Positions 47,189 to 57,804 of a DNA stretch of 64,000 nt are shown here, piece after piece. The DNA comes from Zerene cesonia (Eukaryota > Arthropoda > Insecta > Lepidoptera > Pieridae): positions 2,728,001-2,792,000 of the forward strand of contig NC_052106.1 in the NCBI RefSeq assembly GCF_012273895.1, written 5' to 3'. Position numbers and translations under genes: made by a program. Each line of letters starts with the position of its first letter. Positions within the stretch are counted from its first letter, which is position 1. Below the pieces are notes generated by a model. The model did not search any database. It was not told the DNA's origin and saw only the letters and a list, made by a program, of their open reading frames with translations.

Positions 47189-50100
47189 CTATTCGCCTTC
47201 TTCTGTCTTCTTGGGTGTAGTTGTAGGGTTAGTGGTAGTAACCACTGTGGGTGGAGAGCTCCAACATGCTGGATCCAGCCCTTTGCAAATCAAACAGATA
47301 ATCTGAAATGTAATCATATAAAATTTGCAAGTCAATGTGCGCGTTACTGTAAATCTGCTAGTTATAAGAGATTTCAATGATACGAAATTGCGTTAAACCT
47401 ATCCTACTAATCCTTCCTACTAATCCTGTTCTACTAATATTATAAATGCGAAAGTTTGTAAGGATGTGTGTGCGTTTGTTGCTCTTTCGCGCAAAAACTA
47501 CTGAACCGATTGCAATGTAATTTGGTACGAAGACAGCTGGATAACTGGAATAACATATAGGCAACTTTTTATCCCGATATTCCTACGGGACTTACGTGGG
47601 TACAAATAAAAACAGTCGGAATTTTTACAAATGTGATGCTCTTATAAAATTCGCTGTCTTTGCACAAAAATGTAACAATCGTCCATCTATCTTTCAAACT
47701 TTGTCGATAATAATGTTAGTTGGAAAAATTGTATACCACCACAGATTCCCAAGTAGTTACGGTCTTACTAAGCATTTTGTGTTTATTTTAGTATTTGAAA
47801 CTTTTAAGAATGGTTTTTCATAAAACATTAAGTATTAAGCAAATCCTTGGTAATCCCTACCAATATCAGAAATACGAAAGTAACTCTGTCTGTTTGCCTC
47901 TTCTTCACACCTAAACCACTAACTGATTTGGATGAAATTTGCTAAAGATACAGCTTGAGATTCGAGAAAGGATACAGGGATAGTTTCATGACCAAAATCC
48001 CATGGGTACAGGAATTATGCGATAAAATGTCCATACTTAAAAGCCAGTTATCTGTAACGCCACGTCACATGTGGCCTGGCAAAGTGTCACCCGAGCATCT
48101 CGTTACTTACAAATGTGAGTTTGTTTTATGGCCGCAAATAAAAGTAACTAGAAAAAAGGTAAAGAAGCCATTCACAAAGGGATAGTGGCACACGTAAGGG
48201 TCGTAAAGGGACGATGTATGCGACCTGTAGAGAGCTATGGACGAAATGAAGTTCACTTACACCTAGACCCCAAAAATTGGGTCTTACTGCGTTTTACTTT
48301 TATCAGATCGTTGTCAGCTCAGGTTTCCTCACCTAAACTCATTTTGTTTTAATGAAAATAGAGAAGTTTAAAATTCCTATTCATTGATTTGGTATTTTCC
48401 TTCTATACAAGTATCATCATTATCAGCCCATATATGTTCCCACTGCTGGGACACACGCCTCCTATGAGGGTATAATCCACCACGCTGGCCAAGTGCGGTT
48501 TGGCAGATGTCACATGTCGTCGAATTTTTTGATTCTTGGACATGCCGGTTTCCTCACGATGTTTTCCTTCATGGTGATGTTATCCACATGTGCAGATAAA
48601 TTGAAAAATCAATTTATTTCCTGCTCGCTCGCCCGGTCTCGAACCCCGAATTATCGATTTTGAAGTCCGAGGTTCTCACCACTGAGCCACCACTGCTTTA
48701 ACAAGTATAGAACTTTATTGACCACTATGTTCCTCAGACACCTGCGTCCTGCATATTACAAATTTGTTTAAGTAATTTAGGTTAGGTTCAAAGGGAATGG
48801 AAATGGGGAAAAGTCCTGAGTTCGATTTCCGGTAGGGACTCACAAAAAAAAAGTCTCGGTCTTGCAGGAAACAGAAGGCTTAACACCTTCTTGTCTATTA
48901 AGATAAAATCGATCAGTGTATCAAAAGTATATCATCTGCTCCATACCCCACACTAGGGGACAAGGGAGTTCACTTTAACATTTTTATATTCTGGGCTGCG
49001 ACTGCAAAGATATTTTAAGTAAACGAGGCAATATATTATTCACAGGCTCGACCCATTGAGGTATCGAAGAATCGAAAGAATCGATCGATTAAGAAAGGAA
49101 GCTTTATCAGATTGTGGTACACAATAATTGCGGTAAAAAATAAATCATGAATATTTTAAACATATTATATGGAAAAATTGTACTTTTTAGTTTGAGGAAT
49201 ATAAACATTTCTTAACTGCATTAAGAGTAGATTTCTACACGACATAGCCTAATTGAATTTTAATGCATATACTTTAGTTTCCCAAACGATGTTCAAGGGA
49301 GCCACTAAGCTAACTCAGGCAAAGCGGGTAATAAATAAAGTTTGTTGGTACAGTTTCATGCTTAAATAGATTCTTGGGAACATGGGCAGCAAATGGTGCC
49401 TGCCGAACATAGGTAACTCGCTAAATTATCGACTTCGATATTCATTTATACCCATACGATATAACTAGTAAGTTCTGACAACAATATTTATTCGTACACA
49501 CACCACATTTTTATTGGAAAAGGAACAATTTTAGGTGGTAGGATTTAAGAAGTTCATGGACTACAGGTACAGATGAACTGTATTATAAAAACAAGATTAA
49601 ATTAAGATTACTACATTTGCAGAGGTAGGGCCGTTGCAAACACGTTGTCTGCTTTAAAGGGGTACAAACAATTGGAATAAAGGAATGCACTGGGAAGGGT
49701 GAGGAAAAGATACGTATAGGTCATGTTATGAAAATACGATTTATGAGGTCATCTTTACGAGTCATATTTTATTTAAATTAACAATAGAAATATGCACCAT
49801 ATAATAACAAATAAAAAGATCAAAGTTTTAATGACTTAGCCGACCTACATTTGATACAGGTCGCGTTTATAATTGCACTGACGTAGTAACAATTAGCTCT
49901 GCTGAACAATGATTGGCTAAACTTCTTTATTTTTTTAATTAATTTATCTTTTCTATGCGGGCGAAGCCTTTACAAGGGTGTAGGAATTCATTAATATATT
50001 TCACATAATAAAATATGTAAAAACAGAGAAAAAAGTAATGTAAAAGCCCAAAAGTGCGTTACTTTGCTGTTAATAAATCCCACAAATCCTCATATACCTA

Positions 50101-52798
50101 GTCTTGCCATAAATATTGTAATAAAGAAAAAAGAAAATTGTTAACTGCAAATAACATTTATTACTNNNNNNNNNNNNNNNNNNNNNNNNNNNNNNNNNNN
50201 NNNNNNNNNNNNNNNNNNNNNNNNNNNNNNNNNNNNNNNNNNNNNNNNNNNNNNNNNNNNNNNNNNNNNNNNNNNNNNNNNNNNNNNNNNNNNNNNNNNN
50301 NNNNNNNNNNNNNNNNNNNNNNNNNNNNNNNNNNNNNNNNNNNNNNNNNNNNNNNNNNNNNNNNNNNNNNNNNNNNNNNNNNNNNNNNNNNNNNNNNNNN
50401 NNNNNNNNNNNNNNNNNNNNNNNNNNNNNNNNNNNNNNNNNNNNNNNNNNNNNNNNNNNNNNNNNNNNNNNNNNNNNNNNNNNNNNNNNNNNNNNNNNNN
50501 NNNNNNNNNNNNNNNNNNNNNNNNNNNNNNNNNNNNNNNNNNNNNNNNNNNNNNNNNNNNNNNNNNNNNNNNNNNNNNNNNNNNNNNNNNNNNNNNNNNN
50601 NNNNNNNNNNNNNNNNNNNNNNNNNNNNNNNNNNNNNNNNNNNNNNNNNNNNNNNNNNNNNNNNNNNNNNNNNNNNNNNNNNNNNNNNNNNNNNNNNNNN
50701 NNNNNNNNNNNNNNNNNNNNNNNNNNNNNNNNNNNNNNNNNNNNNNNNNNNNNNNNNNNNNNNNNNNNNNNNNNNNNNNNNNNNNNNNNNNNNNNNNNNN
50801 NNNNNNNNNNNNNNNNNNNNNNNNNNNNNNNNNNNNNNNNNNNNNNNNNNNNNNNNNNNNNNNNNNNNNNNNNNNNNNNNNNNNNNNNNNNNNNNNNNNN
50901 NNNNNNNNNNNNNNNNNNNNNNNNNNNNNNNNNNNNNNNNNNNNNNNNNNNNNNNNNNNNNNNNNNNNNNNNNNNNNNNNNNNNNNNNNNNNNNNNNNNN
51001 NNNNNNNNNNNNNNNNNNNNNNNNNNNNNNNNNNNNNNNNNNNNNNNNNNNNNNNNNNNNNNNNNNNNNNNNNNNNNNNNNNNNNNNNNNNNNNNNNNNN
51101 NNNNNNNNNNNNNNNNNNNNNNNNNNNNNNNNNNNNNNNNNNNNNNNNNNNNNNNNNNNNNNNNNAGTAATAAATAAATAATATACAGTCACTGCATATA
51201 AGAAAAGTCTCCACGAAGAGTTAAAGCGATAAGCTACATGCAACTTTGGAACAAACAACCTCAATATACGAAAAACATTGTTGTAAAACTAAAAATAATT
51301 TTTAAAAGTCCACACAGACTGTCTAATTACTGAATGAATTTGCAATACGTGCCTTTTTATTCACTTGAAGGAGACTTGTGCTGGAGCATAATTTCTCAAT
51401 GCCGAACGGCGCAGCGGCTCTCGCATCTCCAGCATCTGTATGGAATAATTTGTATAAAAGAAACACTAGATGAACATATTATTTTCCCAGTCACTGACCG
51501 CATACAAAATCTATAAGCTTTTGTTAGCGGGCGGCAATTTGTTTCAATTGAATGCGAATTGTACTGATTCGTAGATAAGGCATTTAATGAATTTCACTTT
51601 ATTTGCTAGATTCGTTTAGCTTTAAAACATTTGTATGCTGGTGAAATTGCGAATTATTTTGTATTTGCTGTGGAGGTGCATTTATGAAATTTCATTACCT
51701 AGTTTAACATTTATTTTATGACTGTTATTCAATTGTAATATTCAGCAATTATTATTACTGGATCAATATAATTCTTTTTACTTACTTGTATTCTAACGAA
51801 AATGTCATTGATTATAAATGTGCTTTCTTAAAATACGTTATTAGCCTTAATTGCATATTTATTTTCAGAAGATTGTCGTAACTGTATAAAAGTTCAAACG
51901 CCTTTTAACCAATATATTAAAAAAGGGTATTCAAAAAGTAAAACCTGATAAAGAACAGCCGATAACAAAGCGTTAATAAAAATAAGACAGCCGCTTGGTT
52001 TTCAACAAACTCGGAAGTCCATGATTGATTGTTATGTTCCACTTTGTTTGATTTATTACGTTAATTTTCTATAAATTGTTTTATTACCTCAATAAAATAC
52101 ATAATGCATGTAATTATTATAAAAGATATTTTTGACTATCACACTGACATTAAAATGTGGAAGTTTGTTTGGATATTTGTCCGTTAATCAAGCTAAAGCT
52201 ATTAAATAGATTTTGATGAAATTTGGTATGGATACAGGATATGAGCTGAATAGGGTGATATGATACTTTTATCCCGATTAAATGCTCACTTGGAATGAAA
52301 CAGGAACCTAGATATCCTGGCGGAGCCGGGATGAGCGTCTAGTGTCATATAAAGCTATGAAAAAGGATATATAAAGCTTTTTATGAAATATGTGCTAAAA
52401 TAATTCATCAAATTCTGAAAACTTTAATACTGATCAGATTGTCGACACGTTTATTTATTTTTTTATTATATCAAAGTTCATTTAAAACAACGAATAAATA
52501 ATAGACATAATGTAATGAATAATACTTAATTTACATTAATTATCTTTACGACTAGAAACCACTCCATTAAGAATTAAAAATCAACAACAAAGACGCAGTC
52601 TTTGCTCTTTCATGTGCAATTCAACACTTCATTTAAAATTGCAACCTAGTTCTTCAAAACATAAAAGACACGTGCTCCATCCGCTATGAAATTGCGAGTT
52701 AATTTAATTAAAAACTAACCTTTCATGCATTTGCATTGTGAAACCAAAAACACTGTAGATATGCAGAGAATGAGTGAAAATCTGCACAAAGCAGCCAT
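47189..52798 (-). CDS. small secreted Cys/Thr-rich protein, 87 aa, three exons
   Basis: Exons (minus): 52798-52720, 51435-51365, 47302-47189. Exon 1 encodes a signal peptide (MAALCRFSLILCISTVFLVS) and the start QCKCMK, ending in phase 1 at GAAAG|GTTAGT. Exon 2 enters at TCCATACAG|AT and adds an Ala/Gly-rich piece with one Cys. It ends in phase 0 at a weak donor, CAA|GTGAAT. Exon 3 opens after TACATTTCAG with IICLICKGLDPACW, then a Pro/Thr-rich mucin-like tail ending KKTEEGE. A minus AATAAA at about 47097-47092 suits the 3' end. The cluster C-x-x-C...C next to a Thr-rich stretch resembles the gene at 29766, with the order reversed. Extracellular; function unknown. The 50166 gap lies in intron 2 and could hide another exon. 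The weak donor is the least secure part. Confidence 0.66.
47425..47605 (-). mobile_element. retroelement tail (family E)
   Basis: Reverse-orientation copy of the elements at 36016 and 54572 ('ctactaatattataaatgcg', 'aactactgaaccgattgcaa', 'atcccgatattcctacggga'). It lies in intron 2 of the minus-strand gene. Confidence 0.75.
47860..48360 (+). mobile_element. retroelement remnant with coding-like frames
   Basis: 'Cgaaagtaactctgtctgtt', 'aaaccactaactgatttgg' and 'aaatttgctaaagat' open a tail-like block. Two overlapping plus frames follow (47955-48185 and about 48150-48353, the latter with RPVESYGRNEVHLHLDPKNW). They look like fragments of a mobile-element protein, offset by a frameshift. I cannot name the protein. 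Confidence 0.35.
48415..48700 (-). mobile_element. family A SINE with target-site duplication
   Basis: Nearly full-length reverse copy, from the ATCATC tail to 'gagccaccactgct' (A-box end). Direct repeats ACAAGTAT lie at 48407-48414 and 48701-48708. Confidence 0.88.
48790..48970 (+). mobile_element. Bm1-like SINE (family C), 5'-truncated
   Basis: The B-box side 'cctgagttcgatttccggta', an A-run and the body 'tctcggtcttgcaggaaaca ... ccataccccacactagggga' match 26329-26540. Confidence 0.7.
49620..49715 (-). mobile_element. family B fragment
   Basis: 'Gaggtagggccgttgcaaac', 'aaaggggtacaaaca' and 'tgggaagggtgaggaaaaga' correspond to the middle of the copy at 59828-60155. Confidence 0.55.
50097..50165. 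mobile_element. left end of a second mariner-like element, then gap
   Basis: The 69 bp up to the gap are identical to the left end of the element at 32574, again preceded by TA. The right terminal repeat is not found after the gap, so this copy is truncated, rearranged or misjoined. Confidence 0.7.
50166..51165. other. assembly gap, 1000 N
   Basis: Fixed-size placeholder that begins at the same point within a mariner end as the gap at 32643. It lies in intron 2 of the minus-strand secreted-protein gene. Confidence 0.95.
51869..51948 (+). CDS. candidate terminal exon of another small Cys-containing secreted protein
   Basis: After a strong acceptor (GCATATTTATTTTCAG) and entered in phase 1 with a preceding G, the frame reads EDCRNCIKVQTPFNQY... 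and ends SKSKT and TGA at 51946-51948. Phase, length and the C-x-x-C-(I/M)-K pattern recall the exons of the neighbouring secreted-protein genes. I found no convincing plus-strand signal-peptide exon; it could lie in the 50166 gap. The exon sits in intron 1 of the opposite-strand gene (47189-52798). Confidence 0.38.
52155..52355 (+). mobile_element. retroelement tail
   Basis: 'Tttgatgaaatttggtatgg', 'atacttttatcccgatt' and 'cctggcggagccgggatgag' follow the standard tail layout. It lies in intron 1 of the minus-strand gene. Confidence 0.55.
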
Positions 52799-52866
52799 TT
52801 TGACTCACGCGACGCTATAGATGTAATGAACAACCCTCTCGACCTATACTTGACAAGCGTTTTATA
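52799..52866 (-). promoter_or_regulatory. TATA box and leader of the minus-strand secreted-protein gene
   Basis: TATAAAA on the minus strand at 52866-52860 lies about 62 bp before the ATG at 52798. TGAGTCA, an AP-1-type site, overlaps the leader just before the ATG, and a matching GACTCACG lies upstream of the TATA box, forming an inverted pair. Confidence 0.55.
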
Positions 52867-52879
52867 CTAAACGTGAGTC

Positions 52880-54230
52880 GAATGTGGATCTGACTGAATT
52901 GCTAGAAAATTCCATTGCCACGATAATGTGTTTCGTTTCAATTGTTTAACACGTAAAACAATTGAAGAACATAATATTTCTTACGGTTATGTATAACATG
53001 ATAAACAAAATTGCTTTTTATAATTAAAAAGTGCGATGCAAAAGTGCCTTTATAAGTCTAATTGAATAAATAAATGTTTGAGTTGAAATTATTAAATATT
53101 GGGTGGTATTATTTTTATCAATGGTCAAAAGAATTGTAAATGCATGAATATGGATTCAATCATACCTTAATTTGCAAACACACGAAAGAGGAATGTTTAA
53201 CTGTAGTATAAGTGATTGGGTGTATTAAATGCACTTTGAATGAGGCTACCATTCGAAGGTAAATAGCTGAACATTAAATACATTTTGCTTTATAAGGTCT
53301 TATTGTGTATTATTTCAACATGCCTCACATTTATTATTTGTAAAATATTAAATGTGAAAAATGAAAAATACTATTTATAAAAGTTATTCTTAACATTTGA
53401 ATCAAAATAATAAAAAGCTACTAATTAAGAGCCTTTCATTGTCCATTTTATTAGCCTACACGTCATTACCAGAAACCGTTTTTAACCGACGCTGGAGGAA
53501 AAGGTTCTCAATGCGTATTTGGTCTCATTGTAGAATCTAGAAAGCTGTGGTAGGTATCTTCACTCCATCTCTCATTTCAGAAGTATTTTATGAATATGTA
53601 CTGATTTTTTTATATTTTATAACTCTATGCATACTAAAGTTGTGTAGTTTGTTGGTTAATGGTTAAAACCATGACGTTATTTGAAAAATATCATGTATTT
53701 TTTTTTTATTTTTTTTTTGTGGCAGGGCAAGCAAAAGAGCAGGTGGACTACCTGATGTTAAGTGGTCACCACCGCCCATAGACACTTGCAACACTAGAGT
53801 TACAAGTGCTTTGCCGGCCTTTCAGGGACATATACGCTCTTTTCTTGTAGGCCCCAATGTCGTAATTGTTGTTGTTTCTATATTCATTATAATATATTCA
53901 TTATAAAAATACTCATGTAGTCCACAATAACCTTTTCTGTAACAAAATGTTCATATCTCGGGAATTTGTGAAAAGATACTTCTCTTTATCTATTTTACGT
54001 TGCTTTTAAACGGTTGTAAATTATATTGCAACTTATGCACTACATTTACCATTTTTCTTGATCTATACAAACCATTTCACGACTCAAAATAAATATCGAT
54101 ATTGAAGTAATAATATATAGAATGGACATATGTGATTTATTTACATTTTAGATCATCGTAACTTATATTAAAAAGCTAATATCTATATTTATGCAACCAG
54201 AAAGGCCAATTAAATACTTAATAACGCATA
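52880..54230. other. intergenic DNA with a repeat
   Basis: 53715-53845 ('gcaggtggactacctgatgt ... ccaccgcccatagacac ... tgccggccttt') is a dispersed repeat, reverse-oriented and related to the 3' part of family B. A block at 53465-53530 ('accgtttttaaccgacgctg') is another repeat fragment. Nothing else is recognised. Confidence 0.45.
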
Positions 54231-54237
54231 TTCTTAA

Positions 54238-54453
54238 TCATCTTATACCAACTTTCATTAAACTTATGCAGAGTATACGATGCAAATTGAAGAGGCGATA
54301 GACATTATCGATTATCACGAAGACATGTGTATACAGCATATCCATTGCATCTAGATTCCTCAAAGCGTACACGTTGATTAAATATATCCATAGTATAGTA
54401 GTTGTTATCTGGGCTCTGGCTGGCTCTGTCGGTACATAGGGCCGCACGTACAT
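54238..54453 (-). other. coding-like ORF, 71 codons, unassigned
   Basis: ATG-started minus ORF with mixed codon use in less AT-rich DNA than its flanks (starts MYVRPYVPTEPARAQITTT). It contains a hydrophobic stretch with IDNVYRLFNLHRILC near the end. A donor-like GTTG|GTATAAG lies just before the stop. Could be an exon or a fragment of an old gene. No family recognised. Confidence 0.3.
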
Positions 54454-54571
54454 ATAAACGTAACTCGCATACGGATTATGCTTAGGAATAAAAATACGCG
54501 ATTTACTTACAATCTAATGATTTAACTGAATAGATTTTTTTGTTCTTAACTTATAATTTTATTCTGTACTA

Positions 54572-54775
54572 GATGCGCGCCGCGGTTTCACCCGCGTAAG
54601 TCCGTATCCCGTAGGAAAATCGGGGTAAAAAGTTGCCTATATGTTATTCCAGTTATCCAGCTGTCTACGTACCAAATTTCATTGCAATCGGTTTAGTAGT
54701 TTTTGCGTGAAAAAGCAACGAACACACAAACATCCTTACAAACTTTCGCATTCATAATATTAGTAGGATAAATCG
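54572..54775 (+). mobile_element. retroelement tail (family E), near complete
   Basis: Runs from 'agatgcgcgccgcggtttca' to 'ttcataatattagtaggata'. It is the best copy of the family in the window. Confidence 0.8.
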
Positions 54776-54976
54776 ATTCTTATGATTTTTTTAAAGCTGT
54801 TGCCTGCCATGTGGTCCCGTTTACATTTGACCTAGTTCTGACAATTTGAAGGTTTTTTGATAAAAATTAATTTGCTATCATGTTTAATGCAGTGGATTAT
54901 AAAGGTATTTAAAATACGCAGTTAGCTCATGTAGTCCCTTTAAAGAATGTGTAATTGTCCTTTTACAATATACTAA

Positions 54977-55160
54977 ACTAGCTTTTGCCCGTGGCTTCGC
55001 ACACGTTGATTCGGAGTACTTTAATAGACGTTTTTGAATCACTCTATCTATTAAAAAGACCTATCAAAATCCGCTGCGTAGTTTTAAAAATTTAAGCTTA
55101 TATAGGCACTTAGGGATAGATAAAGCGACTATGTACTGGTAGTGATAGATAAATCATGTC
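54977..55160 (+). mobile_element. retroelement tail
   Basis: 'Actagcttttgcccgtggct', 'tcaaaatccgctgcgtagt' and 'agggatagataaagcgact' are typical tail phrases, of a family different from E. Confidence 0.55.
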
Positions 55161-55299
55161 GTTAAGTCTGAAAAATCACGTAGATATCTCTAGATCCATG
55201 AATCATATGTCAATTTCATTTAACTATGATATATGTTTCTCCTATTTTTATTTTTTTATTTTTTAAACTCAAAATATGTAACTTTCCAGTCATCCAGTA

Positions 55300-55420
55300 T
55301 CGGTTAAGCAAAAAAACGCGGATTCGAATCCCGCCTCGTGATCAAATTTTTTCTATTCTTTCGAAATTTCTCATTTATAAAGCATATCAATGCTATAAAA
55401 CTAAAGATTAAGTATCTACA
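55300..55420 (+). mobile_element. family D SINE fragment
   Basis: 'Gcggattcgaatcccgcctc' followed by 'gtgatcaa' and a T-rich body matches the reverse complement of 37285-37392. A stretch of the body recurs near 56170-56215. Confidence 0.5.
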
Positions 55421-55439
55421 ATATCATTATTTTACGTTT

Positions 55440-57800
55440 ATAAGTATTAAACTCAGTCAAATTGGTCGAAGGTCAAAAACAAAGAAAAGCAACATCATCG
55501 AAGTTTCATCATTCAAGTCGTTATCCCAAGTGGAAAGGCATGTTTATTGCAGCCATCCAAAATCTGTGTGCCAAGTGCTTTGTCCATACTCGTGACTCCC
55601 TCTTTGCTTTGGTTTCAAAGAATAAATACGCGAATGTGAGGAGGAACGAGAGTTATGTTTCTCAATAAGAGGTCCTCCGTTCTAAACTTTTTTGTAATTA
55701 TTAACTTTACTTGGAGAACAAATTAGGTTAATGTCATCCAGCAATTATTGAAAAATTTCAAGCATTTCGTAAGAAATTAAAGACTTTTAAACGGATTTTA
55801 AACGCGATTTATTCATTATATTATTCTCCTATTATAAGAGTCTCCCCGTGACCACGGTCGCTGTAAAGTGTTGAAAACGTCGGGTTAATGATATAATTAT
55901 ATAAACAAACAAAATACTTCGTAAGAATTTTTTTACGGGACCGATAAAAATGCGACAAAAAAGCTGAATATAAATCTGACAATTAAGGAAAATCCATAAT
56001 AATATTGTATATATTCTTAGCTAAAATGCATCAAGCCACCAACGCACACCTACACACAAGCATATTCGATACTTAATTATGCTACTGACGAAGTCAGATA
56101 TCCATAGAATCTGTACCTCTCTGTACTCATGTTAAAGATTCATCGTATGAAAAAAAAACATTGTGCAATAAGAAATTTTGAAAGAATTTCAATGCTATAA
56201 AACTAAAAATTAAATCATTGTGCAATAGTTTTTTTGTCCGTAGATTTTATGGCAGTGATTTTAGAGACTATAATATTTTTTTAAGACATTGCTATATAGC
56301 TAACGATAAATTAAAAAAATATGCGACCGACAGCAGGTTTTATGTATTTCTAGACAAGTCAAGGAATAATACGCGAAAGGTCTACATAATCTGGACATCG
56401 TTTTACGACCCACAAAGCTTATTGCACAACAACTTGTCACGAAACTAATGGTTTGGAATGCTATATTATATTTTATGGGCGAGAAATTATTGAGGCACGG
56501 TCTACGGCCGCCGAGTATTCCTTTTTAAAATATTCGCATATCTCGGTTCGCAATTTTTTATGCGTAGATATATGAATGGTGGTTCTTGTATTATAGTACT
56601 AGATTCCGTTAAAGAAGAACGTTGTAAAAATATGTTATAATACAATAATAAGTTAATATTTTGCGGTTTATTATTTGTCATTGAATAAAACATAGATCTA
56701 CGTAGAGACAGACGTATGTAGGCCATCGTAGTTTGTGAGTTTATCTAAACTGTATTATGAAAATACATAATATTATGAAAATAAAACATTTGTGTTGTTG
56801 TATGTATGATTGTTAGATTTGTTGAATGTTTGAGACAAAATTTAGTTATATAAGCATATAAGTATATGTTATGCTTGTATCAGCAACAAAGGCTTATATG
56901 CTATATGCTATATATGTAACGCGAGTAAAGCCGAGGCGAACAGCTAGATTTGTATAAAAATATCTACGTAAAAGAAAAACATTAATCTTTTTAATATAAA
57001 ATTATCTGTAAATATCTCATTTAAATAAATTAATATATTTAAAAATTTATCAATGGAATGAATCATGTTTGTTTCTGTTAAAACTTTCAATTATAAAACT
57101 ACACCATTTGAAATAAAGCAACAAATGAAATCTGTTATTGAAAACTAGTTAAATTTGTGAAGTGGACTTTAATAATAGTTTCGTTTAGATTACTTCCAAT
57201 TAACAAAAATCTGTTGTGTTTGGATGTTATACAAATTAGCTTTTTCGAATTTAAACAACCATATAAACATTTTCCAATATAGGTTAGTTTATAAATAATT
57301 AAAACAAGTTGTATTGTAACTGCGGGTGGAAAAACGTATGTATTTTTTTATAAAATTTTATCAAATACAACAAGCAAGATCACAGAAAAAGGGTATATAT
57401 ATGAAACATATTTAAATATACATTCTTTTGTACATTGACAAGATACATAAAAAATAAATAAGTTTTAATACAAACACCACAAGCTATACAAGATAAAATG
57501 AAGAGTGAAGTTGGCTAACTATTTTTTAATAGACAGATCGATTAACACTTAACAGTTTATTCTAAGAACACAAAATACAAGACAATTACGATACAAAAAA
57601 CAGCAAATAAAACAAAGCAACTGCACTGTGTTCTTACAACAGGTAACTAGCGTAGTTCAGCATGAAATTTTCTTTTCTATATTTTTAGATAATAATAATT
57701 TCCAACTACGACGATAAATGTAAATAATTTTGATACTATATACAAGAGTGAATCTATTTACCTTTTCGCCTTAGTAGCTATTCACAGAGCGATGGAACTT
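55440..57800. other. intergenic DNA with coding-like debris
   Basis: Plus frames at 55462-55668 and 56218-56448 stay open for 68-76 codons but have no splice sites or recognised domains. 55840-55900 shares a block with 43290-43330 in reverse. The rest is AT-rich. Confidence 0.3.
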
Positions 57801-57804
57801 CCTG

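Noticed and set aside
55462..55668. 68-codon plus ORF as a gene
   Set aside because: No splice sites, no recognised domain, other frames are similarly open, and a SINE fragment lies just upstream.
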